From contig NZ_RCWL01000010.1 of the NCBI RefSeq assembly GCF_003991195.1, positions 62,001 through 126,000 on the forward strand: DNA of 64,000 nt. Reading direction: 5' to 3'. The notes under the pieces are model-generated. The model was not told the DNA's origin. It ran no database searches and worked only from the letters and a program-made list of their open reading frames with translations. The translations under genes were made by a program, and so were the position numbers. Shown one piece after another: positions 18,063 to 26,490 of the stretch; within the stretch, counting starts at the first letter, position 1, and each line of letters opens with the position of its first letter. The DNA is from Gynurincola endophyticus (lineage in GTDB: Bacteria; Bacteroidota; Bacteroidia; Chitinophagales; Chitinophagaceae).

Positions 18063-18827
18063 ATGTCAATAACAAAAGAATCAGAACTCATCGGAATGCA
18101 GAAAGCCAGTAAGGCTGTTGCTTATACATTGAAAGAAATGATGCAATATGCTCAACCCGGTATGACAACGAAAGAGCTGGATGAATATGGTGCCTCCATT
18201 TTAGACGGTTTCGGAGCGAAATCTGCACCCTATCTCACCTATGGTTTTCCGGGCTACACCTGCATTAGTGTAAACAACGAGTTCTGCCACGGTATTCCAT
18301 CTGACAAACGTATCTTGCTGGAGGGTGATTTGGTGAATATTGATGTTTCTGCTGAACTGAATGGATTTTGGGCAGATAACGGTGCTTCTTTTGTTTTGGG
18401 GAATGATATTCATCAACACCAAAAGTTGGTGACAGCCTCCAAAGACATTCTGGAAAAAACGATTAACAGTATCAAAGGTGGTGTAAAAATAGCAGATATC
18501 GGATTTTTAATGGAATCAGAAGCTAAAAAAAGAGGTTTTAAAGTCATTAAAAACCTTGGTGGCCACGGTATCGGCAGAAGTTTGCACGAACAACCGGATG
18601 AACTGCTAAACTATAAAAACCATTTAGACCAACGACGCTTTAAGAAAAATTCAGTAGTGGCTATTGAAACTTTTATTTCAACCTCCTCTTCCTATGTAAC
18701 TGAATTAAATGACGGTTGGACGATGACCGGTAATAAAGGCGGATACATGGCACAGCATGAACATACCATCATCATAACAGATGGGAAACCCGTTATATTA
18801 ACGGCGGAGAACGGTATATTTCAATAA
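18063..18827 (+). CDS. Second type I methionine aminopeptidase
   Basis: 254 residues from ATG 18063; a GTG at 18036 would add nine residues and is less likely. All five metal ligands are kept: D94 (V-N-I-D-V), D105 (W-A-D-N), H168 (G-G-H-G-I-G), E202 (A-I-E-T-F) and E233 (Q-H-E-H-T). The Pro usually found after E202 is Thr here. It is a paralogue of the spc-operon copy and quite divergent. Such accessory copies may replace the main enzyme under inhibitor stress or have other substrates; that is inference. The lipoprotein gene downstream starts within 30 nt of its stop. Confidence 0.9.
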   Translation: MSITKESELIGMQKASKAVAYTLKEMMQYAQPGMTTKELDEYGASILDGFGAKSAPYLTYGFPGYTCISVNNEFCHGIPSDKRILLEGDLVNIDVSAELNGFWADNGASFVLGNDIHQHQKLVTASKDILEKTINSIKGGVKIADIGFLMESEAKKRGFKVIKNLGGHGIGRSLHEQPDELLNYKNHLDQRRFKKNSVVAIETFISTSSSYVTELNDGWTMTGNKGGYMAQHEHTIIITDGKPVILTAENGIFQ

Positions 18828-18856
18828 AACCTTCTGTGAACAAAAGAATAAAGGGA

Positions 18857-19693
18857 ATGATAATCATCCTACGGGTGTTAATACTGGTGCTATTGACAGG
18901 ATGTAAACAAAACAGTCAATCGCAAAGTAATAAAGTGCCACTTGAGTTGATAGAAAGTGTGATCAATACAGAAGTAACAGGATTTTTAAAACCTCCTTAC
19001 ACAACACTTTCCGGAGTTATTTACATAAACGGTACTTCCTATCAGTTTCATTTCGGAAAACTGCTCAATGGTAATAAACCGGATAATCAAACAATATACG
19101 AAATTGCTTCTATTACAAAAACTTATACCGGATTGTTGCTTTCTCAGGCAATTGCCGATAATCAGCTTTCATTAAATGCGGATGTCAGAAAATACCTGAA
19201 ATGTTATTATCCGGATCTACAGTTAGACGCTAATCGACCTGTTACTTTAAAACATCTGATAACGCATTCCGCAGGATTACCTCCGGTTATTAATTGCGAA
19301 AATGTTTCTTCAGTGGATTCGCAGGTAAGTTGTTATAGTCAGTTTACCCGAAATGATTTTTTTGAAAAATTGAAACATGTAAAGCTGATTGATCGTTCAG
19401 GAACTAGCTATAACTACTCGAATGCAGGAGTGCAATTAATAGGATACATTGGTAAATTTGCTTTGGAAATAGATAAAACACAGACTTTCACCGTTGTGTT
19501 GAAGAATGGTAAGTTGTTCTTTCTGGATGGCGATGGTAATGAGGTTGAAATGAAAGCCGAAGGCGAATTTACTTTTTTTGATAATCCCGGTTCCAGAGAG
19601 AGTTTTATTTTTGAATTGAATCCCGCAACTAAAAAATACGATCTTATATTACTCACCGAAGGTGTAAAGCTAAAGTGTCAGCGAATTGAATAA
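18857..19693 (+). CDS. Beta-lactamase-fold serine hydrolase lipoprotein with internal deletion
   Basis: 278 residues from ATG 18857 (a GTG at 18836 would add seven). A lipoprotein signal peptide ends at L-L-T-G-C. The class C beta-lactamase/PBP4* fold begins normally, with the S-I-T-K catalytic motif at about residues 85-88 and Y-S-N at about 187-189. Right after G-V-Q-L-I-G-Y-I the sequence jumps to G-K-F-A-L-E-I-D and a short beta domain typical of the far C-terminus of such proteins. The intervening segment of perhaps 100-250 residues, including the third (KTG/HxG-like) motif, is missing, yet the frame is kept. It is probably a deletion product and inactive as a hydrolase. Confidence 0.75.
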   Translation: MIIILRVLILVLLTGCKQNSQSQSNKVPLELIESVINTEVTGFLKPPYTTLSGVIYINGTSYQFHFGKLLNGNKPDNQTIYEIASITKTYTGLLLSQAIADNQLSLNADVRKYLKCYYPDLQLDANRPVTLKHLITHSAGLPPVINCENVSSVDSQVSCYSQFTRNDFFEKLKHVKLIDRSGTSYNYSNAGVQLIGYIGKFALEIDKTQTFTVVLKNGKLFFLDGDGNEVEMKAEGEFTFFDNPGSRESFIFELNPATKKYDLILLTEGVKLKCQRIE

Positions 19694-19783
19694 CAACGAA
19701 AGGATTGAATTTATACGTAAATTGTGTGGCCGAACGAAGTATTGTATTCGTAAACGATTAATCACCATAAAACTGTAAACAGT

Positions 19784-19948
19784 ATGAGATACCTGTACAT
19801 CCCTTTCGGTTTAGTGGCAATTTTTATTGTGTATGCTTTATATCTTTTGTTAATAAAAAAGGATAGGGAGAAGTTTAAAGCTATGTTATACCCGGCTTTG
19901 TTTTTTATAGCTATCTGGATAGTACTGTATTACTTTTTATGGAAGTAA
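19784..19948 (+). CDS. Small hydrophobic membrane protein (54 aa)
   Basis: ATG 19784 to TAA 19946-19948 encodes 54 residues with two hydrophobic segments (about 4-22 and 33-51) separated by a K-K-D-R-E-K-F-K turn. The hairpin layout with a charged loop is typical of real small inner-membrane proteins. No family recognised. An A/T-rich leader precedes it. Confidence 0.45.
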   Translation: MRYLYIPFGLVAIFIVYALYLLLIKKDREKFKAMLYPALFFIAIWIVLYYFLWK

Positions 19949-20102
19949 AGCGGACCAGCTTTTACAAAAATGAAATAATACTAATGTACTATAATTTGTT
20001 GTATTTCAGTTGTTTTTCTGTTTAGATGAGACTGTTCTCATAATATTTCGGTAGGTATCTTCCCATCAATTTGCTAAATTTATAGTCAAATATTCCTTTG
20101 CT

Positions 20103-20471
20103 ATGGCGAAAACCGACTATCAATCTATCGATCAGTACCACGAAGCTTTTTCCGGAGATATCAGCCAACGTTTGCAAACTGTTCGTGAACTGGTACATCG
20201 TATTGCACCGGAGGCAGAGGAGGTAATCAGTTATCAGATTCCGGCTTTTAAGATCGGTAAAAAGTTTTTAATATACTATTGTGCTTTTGAAAAACACCTC
20301 TCTGTTTCAAATCCATGGAGTGATGCTTTACTGAAAGCTTTTGAAAAAGAACTGGCGATGTTTAAAACCTCCAAATCAGTGATTCAATTTCCTCATAACA
20401 AAGAGCTGCCGGTTGAATTTATTGAACGCATTATTGCGTTCAGAAAAAAGGAAGTCTACGACAGTCAATAA
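20103..20471 (+). CDS. DUF1801 (YdhG-like) protein
   Basis: 122 residues. It starts with a helix ending R-L-Q-T-V-R-E-L-V, then I-A-P-E-A-E-E-V-I-S-Y-Q-I-P-A-F, the hallmark of the DUF1801/YdhG family, and L-P-V-E-F-I-E-R-I-I-A-F-R near the end. These small cytosolic proteins have a two-layer fold and no firm biochemical role. It heads a run of three small genes on the + strand. Confidence 0.9.
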   Translation: MAKTDYQSIDQYHEAFSGDISQRLQTVRELVHRIAPEAEEVISYQIPAFKIGKKFLIYYCAFEKHLSVSNPWSDALLKAFEKELAMFKTSKSVIQFPHNKELPVEFIERIIAFRKKEVYDSQ

Positions 20472-20508
20472 TTTCCGGATGGTTAGATACTTTAAAACGA
20501 AATGACAT

Positions 20509-20868
20509 ATGAAAGCTAGTAATAATGAAAGAGTCTACCGGATGTCCTTCGCAGGTGTTTATCCGCATTATATTCAGAAAGCTGAAAAAAAAGGACGTAC
20601 CAAAGCGGAAGTAGATGAAATTATATTTTGGTTAACCGGCTATAATGAAACAACATTGCAGCAGGTGATTGAAAATAAAACTGATTTTGAAAACTTCTTT
20701 GCCAAAGCGCCGTCGTTGAATCCCAACGTTTCAAAAATAACAGGTGTGATCTGCGGGTATAGAGTAGAAAATATCGAAGATCCGGTGATGCAAAAAGTTC
20801 GTTATTTGGATAAGTTGATTGATGAACTTGCGAAAGGAAAAACGATGGAAAAAATACTGAGAAAATAA
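20509..20868 (+). CDS. DUF2200 domain protein
   Basis: 119 residues. [24 protein letters not shown] and I-I-F-W-L-T-G-Y are the DUF2200 signature; V-C/I-C-G-Y-R-V-E-x-I follows. Small cytosolic protein of unknown function, common in bacteria. It lies 38 nt after the DUF1801 gene and may share its transcript. Confidence 0.9.
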   Translation: MKASNNERVYRMSFAGVYPHYIQKAEKKGRTKAEVDEIIFWLTGYNETTLQQVIENKTDFENFFAKAPSLNPNVSKITGVICGYRVENIEDPVMQKVRYLDKLIDELAKGKTMEKILRK

Positions 20869-20921
20869 AAAGAAAATCGGGTATCATTTTTATTTATCGT
20901 AACTTTTACAATTAATAAACT

Positions 20922-21284
20922 ATGTTGACAGCAATTCATCCCAAATTACCTATGCGGAATAAAACCGTTACTAAAGATTTTTATATTCAGCAGTTAGGTT
21001 TTCAGGAATTGGGCAGTCCCGGCTACGACCAGTATTTAATGGTTCGGAAAGATGCTATTGAAATTCATTTTTTTGAATTCAAAGAACTGGATCCGAAAGA
21101 AAATTACGGACAGGTTTATATCCGTACAAACGACATTGAGCAATTATATCAATCCTTCCTTGATCAAAATATTCCTATTCATCCCAACGGTGCGTTGGAT
21201 GTCAGACCCTGGGGGCAAAAAGAGTTCTCTATGTTAGATCCTGATAATAACTTACTCACTTTTGGACAAAGTGTGTGTCTCTGA
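20922..21284 (+). CDS. VOC-family (bleomycin resistance/glyoxalase-like) protein
   Basis: 120 residues. Two beta-alpha-beta-beta-beta modules of the VOC fold are visible, with F-Y-I-Q-Q-L-G-F in the first and W-G-Q-K-E-F-S-M-L-D-P-D-N-N-L-L-T-F in the second. Ble-type members bind glycopeptide drugs as dimers, but many homologues have other small ligands. It ends with TGA 21282-21284, another standard use of TGA as a stop. Confidence 0.85.
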   Translation: MLTAIHPKLPMRNKTVTKDFYIQQLGFQELGSPGYDQYLMVRKDAIEIHFFEFKELDPKENYGQVYIRTNDIEQLYQSFLDQNIPIHPNGALDVRPWGQKEFSMLDPDNNLLTFGQSVCL

Positions 21285-21465
21285 TTGATCACTTTATTCA
21301 TTAATCCGGGAACACTTCCATTTTTTAAAGGTAGGAGAGAGTACGAAAGGAACTTATCTGGTGGAAGCGTTTTGTAGTGCAGAAGACCAGGATCAGTAAG
21401 TGACTGTCAGCTAACTGATTTAAAAACATTTTATTACGACGTTTTAAGCAATGTAGGCGAAATAA

Positions 21466-21494
21466 AAAATCCCGTTGTGAAACAACGGGATTTT
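21466..21494. terminator. Bidirectional terminator after the VOC and DinB genes
   Basis: AAAATCCCGTTGT (21466-21478) pairs with ACAACGGGATTTT (21482-21494): 13 bp with a 3-nt loop and A/T flanks on both sides. It lies between convergent genes and can serve both. Confidence 0.8.
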
Positions 21495-21500
21495 AATATA

Positions 21501-22007
21501 TTAAGCGTGTGCTTTTCTATGGTGTTGTACCTGACCGGTATTGAATTGCAGATGTTGCAAAACATGGAACAGGAAACGCTCGGTTGAAACAGGAGTAGAT
21601 AAAACCTGTACAGGATATAACTTTTGCAACTCTGATTTGCTCAATTGCTCCAGTGTATCTCTCATTGTAACTTTTGCAGCTTCTACTTCTTCAATCAATT
21701 TCGCTTTCGAAACGTTCTTGATTTTGAATTCGGCATCTTTATTACGCATGTAGCCACTATCGTTGAGCACGGCTCCTAAATAGTGCTGCACATTACCGAT
21801 AATATGCAAACAAAGATTACCTCCGGCAACTTCTTTTTCATTAAATGTAGTCCAAAGGCTACTATCGTCCGGATACTGATTAATTTCAGAAATGAGAACA
21901 TCAAATCCTTCCTCGAATAACTCAATTAAAAGCGGTGTGATCATAAATAAAAATGCTTCTTTTATATTGGGGCTCAAATGTAAATCAAAAACGTTTGTAT
22001 CGTTCAT
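21501..22007 (-). CDS. DinB-family protein
   Basis: 168 residues from the ATG at 22007 (a TTG one codon upstream is ignored). A four-helix-bundle pattern with N-L-C-L-H-I-I-G-N-V-Q-H-Y (about residue 66) and F-H-V-L-Q-H-L-Q-F-N-T-G-Q-V-Q-H-H near the C-terminus provides the histidines of the DinB/DUF1572 metal site. The family includes thiol-dependent S-transferases; the substrate here is unknown. It is convergent with the VOC gene. Confidence 0.88.
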   Translation of the reverse strand: MNDTNVFDLHLSPNIKEAFLFMITPLLIELFEEGFDVLISEINQYPDDSSLWTTFNEKEVAGGNLCLHIIGNVQHYLGAVLNDSGYMRNKDAEFKIKNVSKAKLIEEVEAAKVTMRDTLEQLSKSELQKLYPVQVLSTPVSTERFLFHVLQHLQFNTGQVQHHRKAHA

Positions 22008-22256
22008 CAATCTGCAAAAAAATTTTAAAAAAAATATTTAACAACGATTTTCTAATCAATTATTAATGTTTCAGTAATAATAAGAATTGCGGATTTTTAC
22101 GTGAGCGGAGGCAAAAAGGCTGGAAAGAGAAGATGCTGGGGACTGAAAAACGCAAATAAATGCTTGAAACGGCAATATACTTGAATAAAAGCAACTAAAT
22201 ATTTGATTGTTAAAACGAATGTGATTAAATTTAGAACATCAAAACTCTAGGCTTTT

Positions 22257-22733
22257 ATGAGAAAATCATCACTATTCACCTTAATGGCTGCAATGTTACT
22301 GCTGGCAGCCGGTTGTTCGAAAGACGACAAAGAACCGAGCTTTTCTTCTGTAGAAGGTGGCTGGTTTGCACAACGTATGGACAACGGCGTTTTTGCACAG
22401 GTACGCCATTCTATCTTTTTAAACGGAAACGGAGTAGGAAAAGTATACCGTTTTACTTCTGCAACAGACAAATATCGCTATGATGCTGCATATTCGCAAA
22501 CCGGCGATACATTAACTATTGATTATCAAGAAGTAATCAGAGTTAGTGGCAATTGGGATACCTCAAATGTAACGTTAAAATTAGGGGTGAATGAGAACTT
22601 ATCTTCAGCTTATGGACGTTGGTTCTCGAGTTATAAAGGTGTTTCGAAGAAATTCGGCCAGGTTTATATGAACCAGGATGCAGAAATGTCAGAAACCAAA
22701 ATCACCGGTAATTTCACCAATATACCACAGTAG
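22257..22733 (+). CDS. Hypothetical lipoprotein
   Basis: 158 residues. Signal peptide with lipobox L-L-A-A-G-C-S-K at about residues 15-22, followed by acidic K-D-D-K-E. The mature part is predicted beta-rich with alternating polar residues. No family recognised. It precedes rpsA by 62 nt, but a promoter box lies between them. Confidence 0.75.
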   Translation: MRKSSLFTLMAAMLLLAAGCSKDDKEPSFSSVEGGWFAQRMDNGVFAQVRHSIFLNGNGVGKVYRFTSATDKYRYDAAYSQTGDTLTIDYQEVIRVSGNWDTSNVTLKLGVNENLSSAYGRWFSSYKGVSKKFGQVYMNQDAEMSETKITGNFTNIPQ

Positions 22734-22753
22734 GTAAAATTAAAATATTATAG

Positions 22754-22761
22754 TATCTTTG
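22754..22761 (+). promoter_or_regulatory. Promoter -7 box for rpsA
   Basis: TATCTTTG matches TAnnTTTG and ends 34 nt before the rpsA ATG. No matching -33 box was identified with confidence. Confidence 0.45.
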
Positions 22762-22795
22762 GTGCCCGAAATTAAACAATTCGGGCATTTTTATT

Positions 22796-24670
22796 ATGTT
22801 TTCATTCATTAAACAATTAAACGCTGATGCTCAGGAGTCGTCTGCAAACGCAGATGTTACAGCGTCACAAAAAGCACCTGAGGCGACTGCACACGACGAT
22901 TTCGATTGGAGTGTTGACAAACGTAATGTTGCTCATTACAGCCAGGCTGAAAAAGAAAAGTATGATGCTGTTTATGAGTCTACTTTTAAAGCTGTTACTG
23001 ATGGTGAATTAGTAACCGGTTTAGTAGTAGGTGTTACTAAAACTGATGTTGTTATCAATATCGGTTTCAAAAGTGACGGCTTGGTTTCTCTGAACGAGTT
23101 CCGTGATTTAGCTGGTTTAAAAACCGGTGATGAAGTGGAAGTAATGGTAGTAGAGAAAGAAGACAGAGACGGTCACTTAAACTTAAGCCGCAAACAAGCT
23201 CGTATCACCCGTGCCTGGGAAAGAATTGTGGAAGTACACAAAACAGGTGAAGTTATTACCGGTACGGTTACTTCTAAAACTAAAGGTGGTTTAATCGTTG
23301 ATGTATTTGGTATGGAAACATTCTTACCAGGTTCTCAGATTGACGTTAAACCTGTTACTGACTACGATCAGTTTGTTGGTAAAACTATGGAGTTTAAAGT
23401 TGTTAAGATCAATGAAGCAATTAAGAACGCCGTAGTATCTCACAAAGCGTTAATCGAAAGCGATATCGAAGCACAACGCGTTGAGATTATGAGCAAATTA
23501 GAAAGAGGTCAGGTATTAGAAGGAACTATCAAAAATATCACTGACTTCGGTGCATTCATGGATCTTGGTGGTTTAGACGGTTTATTATACATCACTGATA
23601 TCAGCTGGGGTAGAATCAGCCATCCAAGTGAAGTATTGAAGTTAGACCAGAAACTGAAAGTGGTGGTTCTTGACTTTGATGATGAGAAAAAACGCATCAG
23701 CTTAGGTCTGAAACAATTAACTCCGCATCCTTGGGATATTTTACCAGAAACAGTGGTAGAAGGTTCTGTAGTGAAAGGTAAAGTGGTAAACATCGAGGAT
23801 TATGGTGCTTTCTTAGAAATCATGCCTGGTGTTGAAGGTTTAGTACACGTAAGTGAAATTACATGGGCTAATACTCCGATCAATGCGAAAGAATTCTTTA
23901 AATTAGGAGATGAGTACGAAGCTAAAATCGTTACTTTAGATAAAGAAGCACGCAAAATGAGCTTATCTATTAAGCAAATGAGCGAAGATCCTTGGAGCAC
24001 TATCGAAAACAAATTCCCTGAAGAAAGCCGTCACGAAGGTTTAGTAAAAAACATTACTCCTTACGGCGTATTCGTTGAATTAGCTCCTGGTATCGGTGGT
24101 ATGATTCACATCAGCGATTTAAGCTGGTTGAAACGCTTCAATCACCCTTCTGAGTATACTAAAGTAGGTGATAAAATCGATGTTATTATTTTAGGTATCG
24201 ATAAAGAAAACCGCAAACTTCAACTAGGACACAAACAACTGGAAGAAGATCCTTGGAATGCTTTACAAGATACTTTCGCAGTAGGTACTACTCATCAGGG
24301 TACTATCACTCGTAAAGATGACAAAGGTGCCAGCGTACAATTAGAATATGGTTTAGAAGGTTTCGCTCCAAACCGTCATCTGGCAAAAGAAGATGGTAAA
24401 ACTTTAGGAGTAGACGAAACTGCAGAATTCATGGTGATCGAATTCGATCGTAATGAAAAACGCATCGTTGTTTCTCACTCTCGTATCTGGGAACAAACTA
24501 AGATAGAAGAGAAAGAAACTGCTCGTAAAGAAGCAAAAGCAGAATCTGATAAAACTAAAAAAGCTGTTAAAAACCTCCAATCTAAAGTAGAAAAAGCAAC
24601 TTTAGGTGATTTAGGTGCTTTGGCAGAAATCAAAGAAAAATTGAAACAAGAAGAAAAAGGCGACCAATAA
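22796..24670 (+). CDS. rpsA: 30S ribosomal protein S1
   Basis: 624 residues, within the usual range for this phylum. Six S1 RNA-binding domains begin near residues 72, 155, 237, 322, 412 and 498, recognisable by blocks such as G-T-I-K-N-I-T-D-F-G-A-F-M-D and G-K-V-V-N-I-E-D-Y-G-A-F-L-E. The C-terminal 60 residues are Lys/Glu-rich and helical. S1 binds mRNA on the small subunit; in Bacteroidota, where Shine-Dalgarno sequences are rare, A/T-rich leaders are thought to matter. A strong terminator follows. Confidence 0.97.
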   Translation: MFSFIKQLNADAQESSANADVTASQKAPEATAHDDFDWSVDKRNVAHYSQAEKEKYDAVYESTFKAVTDGELVTGLVVGVTKTDVVINIGFKSDGLVSLNEFRDLAGLKTGDEVEVMVVEKEDRDGHLNLSRKQARITRAWERIVEVHKTGEVITGTVTSKTKGGLIVDVFGMETFLPGSQIDVKPVTDYDQFVGKTMEFKVVKINEAIKNAVVSHKALIESDIEAQRVEIMSKLERGQVLEGTIKNITDFGAFMDLGGLDGLLYITDISWGRISHPSEVLKLDQKLKVVVLDFDDEKKRISLGLKQLTPHPWDILPETVVEGSVVKGKVVNIEDYGAFLEIMPGVEGLVHVSEITWANTPINAKEFFKLGDEYEAKIVTLDKEARKMSLSIKQMSEDPWSTIENKFPEESRHEGLVKNITPYGVFVELAPGIGGMIHISDLSWLKRFNHPSEYTKVGDKIDVIILGIDKENRKLQLGHKQLEEDPWNALQDTFAVGTTHQGTITRKDDKGASVQLEYGLEGFAPNRHLAKEDGKTLGVDETAEFMVIEFDRNEKRIVVSHSRIWEQTKIEEKETARKEAKAESDKTKKAVKNLQSKVEKATLGDLGALAEIKEKLKQEEKGDQ

Positions 24671-24696
24671 TCCCTTTCTCAGACAATTTTCTATAG

Positions 24697-24726
24697 AAAA
24701 AGGCGTTCTTTATGAACGCCTTTTTT
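24697..24726 (+). terminator. rpsA terminator
   Basis: AAAAAGGCGTTC pairs with GAACGCCTTTTTT around a 5-nt loop, followed by T-rich sequence. A textbook intrinsic terminator 27 nt after the stop codon. Confidence 0.9.
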
Positions 24727-24768
24727 ATTTAGTAACATTTGAATAACTAAAATGTAAATTGTTTTAAG

Positions 24769-24776
24769 TAAATTTG
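24769..24776 (+). promoter_or_regulatory. Promoter -7 box before a 27-codon ORF
   Basis: TAAATTTG is a good TAnnTTTG match, located 46 nt before ATG 24822 and directly after the rpsA terminator. It has no other gene to serve on the + strand, which supports the small ORF or an RNA. Confidence 0.4.
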
Positions 24777-24821
24777 CGCACCTTAACCTAATGATTCGCT
24801 GCCGATTAAATCAATATCATC

Positions 24822-24905
24822 ATGAACACGGAAAAAAACATCTATTCTTATCTTCAGTTAATCGCTTTAGTGGCAGCTATTATTTGTATTCACGCCTGCG
24901 CTTAA
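24822..24905 (+). CDS. Possible 27-aa hydrophobic peptide
   Basis: ATG 24822 to TAA 24903-24905. A polar N-terminus (M-N-T-E-K-N-I-Y-S-Y) is followed by one hydrophobic segment (L-I-A-L-V-A-A-I-I-C-I) and a C-A end. The stop abuts the tail of the convergent HAD gene. A consensus promoter box upstream is the main support. It could also be a non-coding leader. Confidence 0.3.
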   Translation: MNTEKNIYSYLQLIALVAAIICIHACA

Positions 24906-25562
24906 TTAAAACATACTTTTAATTAAGTCTGCAGTTACTTCTTCTAAACTTTTTAGCTGGGCATCGGCTGCTTGCCATCTAACCTGACTGTGAAACAGTG
25001 CAGCAGGCACTACTATGCATTTCATCCGGGCTGCTTTCGCGGCAATCATGCCATTGAACGAATCTTCAAACGCTAAGCAATGATGCGGTTGAAAACCTAA
25101 TTCTTTTGCACAGTTGATATAAACCTGCGGGTGCGGTTTACCAAACTCAAGATGCTCCGCTGAAGATTTTACCTTGAAGTATTGACTGATTTTAAATTGT
25201 TCCACTGCTGCTGTTATTAAACGCATGGGAGAGGAGCTTGCCAGGCCAATTGTGTAACCGGCTTCTTCCAGTAAAGAAAGTGTATGCGCTACACCTGGCA
25301 TTAACGAACCTTTCTCTACTATATATTGCGTTGCAAGTGTCTCTACTGCTTCTATCCCTTCCTGTACCGGCGCTTTAATCTGATATTGTTCAAACCATAA
25401 TTCAATCCATTCTTTGGTACGTAAGCCAACCGAACTGGTATACTCCTCTCCGGTTAAAGTTACTCCGTAACCAGCCAGTACTGCATTGCCGGCCTGTTCC
25501 CATAAAGGTTCGGAATCGATCAACAATCCGTCCATGTCAAATATTACACAACCTGTATTCAT
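24906..25562 (-). CDS. HAD-superfamily sugar-phosphatase-like hydrolase
   Basis: 218 residues from ATG 25562; an upstream TTG would add eight residues and is not favoured. Motif I is F-D-M-D-G-L-L-I-D-S-E (nucleophile Asp and +2 Asp), motif II the Ser in A-S-S-S-P, and motif III/IV K-P-H-P with F-E-D-S-F-N-G. This is the HxpB/beta-phosphoglucomutase-like subgroup with a helical cap. Probably a sugar-phosphate phosphatase such as 2-deoxyglucose-6-phosphatase; the substrate is not certain. Confidence 0.9.
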   Translation of the reverse strand: MNTGCVIFDMDGLLIDSEPLWEQAGNAVLAGYGVTLTGEEYTSSVGLRTKEWIELWFEQYQIKAPVQEGIEAVETLATQYIVEKGSLMPGVAHTLSLLEEAGYTIGLASSSPMRLITAAVEQFKISQYFKVKSSAEHLEFGKPHPQVYINCAKELGFQPHHCLAFEDSFNGMIAAKAARMKCIVVPAALFHSQVRWQAADAQLKSLEEVTADLIKSMF

Positions 25563-25708
25563 TTCATAAAAATTTTCTACATTCAACTAATAAAAGAAAG
25601 TTTATATAAAAGTACTTTAAATAAGTTACTTGCGTTTATTTACTTCCGCTGAAATATTTTGACTTATGTTTAGATTATTATTTAAATTAGCTGTGTAGGA
25701 ATATCATT

Positions 25709-26446
25709 ATGTCGAATTTACAAGAATCGCTTATACGTAGCCGTTTGTTCAGAAAGTTTCTCTATAGCACTATCGGAGCAATTACCTATCCTTTCATCGC
25801 AATCCGGAACAAAATTAAAATAGAAGGAACCGAACATATAGAGCATTTACCCCATAAAAATGTACTTTTTATCAGTAATCACCAAACCTATTTTGCTGAT
25901 GTAATTACTTTTATTCATATTTTTTGTGCGGTTAAATGGCGGAAAAGAAACAAACTCGGCGTACCTTATTATTTGCTGAACCCTTTTGCAAAGATTTACT
26001 ATGTAGCTGCATCCGAAACCATGAAACAAACTACTTTAAGTAAATTATTTACACTGGCAGGTGCTATTACAGTAAAAAGAACATGGAACCCTGATCATAA
26101 AGAAACACGGAAAGGACTCGATCCGTCAGATACCAGAAAAGTTACCCGCGCACTTGACGATAATTGGGTAATTACTTTTCCTCAGGGTACTACCACTCCA
26201 TATGCGCCCGGTAGAAAGGGAACAGCACTCATTGCTAAAATGGCTCAACCGATTATTATTCCGGTAGTCATTGATGGTTTCAGAACGGCGTTTGGTAAAA
26301 AAGGAATTGCACTGGAGAAAAGAACAACGTTAACTGTACGATTTAAACCACCCATGCAGTACACTGCAGAAAATACAACTGATGAATTACTGGCTTTAAT
26401 GATGGATGCAATAGAACAATCAGAAAAGTTTAAACCTGTTAAATAG
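25709..26446 (+). CDS. PlsC-like 1-acyl-glycerol-3-phosphate acyltransferase
   Basis: 245 residues. The acyltransferase motif N-H-Q-T-Y-F-A-D is near residue 56 (His and Asp of HX4D), and block III F-P-Q-G-T-T-T-P near residue 155 replaces the common F-P-E-G-T with Gln. It would attach acyl chains to lysophosphatidate or a related lipid at the membrane. The E-to-Q change in block III is worth noting but occurs in some family members. Single-gene unit. Confidence 0.85.
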   Translation: MSNLQESLIRSRLFRKFLYSTIGAITYPFIAIRNKIKIEGTEHIEHLPHKNVLFISNHQTYFADVITFIHIFCAVKWRKRNKLGVPYYLLNPFAKIYYVAASETMKQTTLSKLFTLAGAITVKRTWNPDHKETRKGLDPSDTRKVTRALDDNWVITFPQGTTTPYAPGRKGTALIAKMAQPIIIPVVIDGFRTAFGKKGIALEKRTTLTVRFKPPMQYTAENTTDELLALMMDAIEQSEKFKPVK

Positions 26447-26456
26447 TTATACAAAA

Positions 26457-26490
26457 ACACCCCTCAACGGTAGTTGAGGGGTGTTTTTTA
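26457..26490. terminator. Bidirectional terminator between acyltransferase and thioesterase
   Basis: ACACCCCTCAAC (26457-26468), loop GGTA, GTTGAGGGGTGT (26473-26484), then a T-run; an A-run precedes the left arm. Perfect 12-bp stem serving both convergent genes. Confidence 0.9.

Noticed and set aside
21285-21465. Possible coding remnant after the VOC gene
   Set aside because: A partly open + frame exists with one TAG, but no domain or homology can be recognised by eye.
22011-22256. Search for tRNA or promoter in the gap before the lipoprotein gene
   Set aside because: No T-loop or cloverleaf pattern and no clear TAnnTTTG box; nothing to report.
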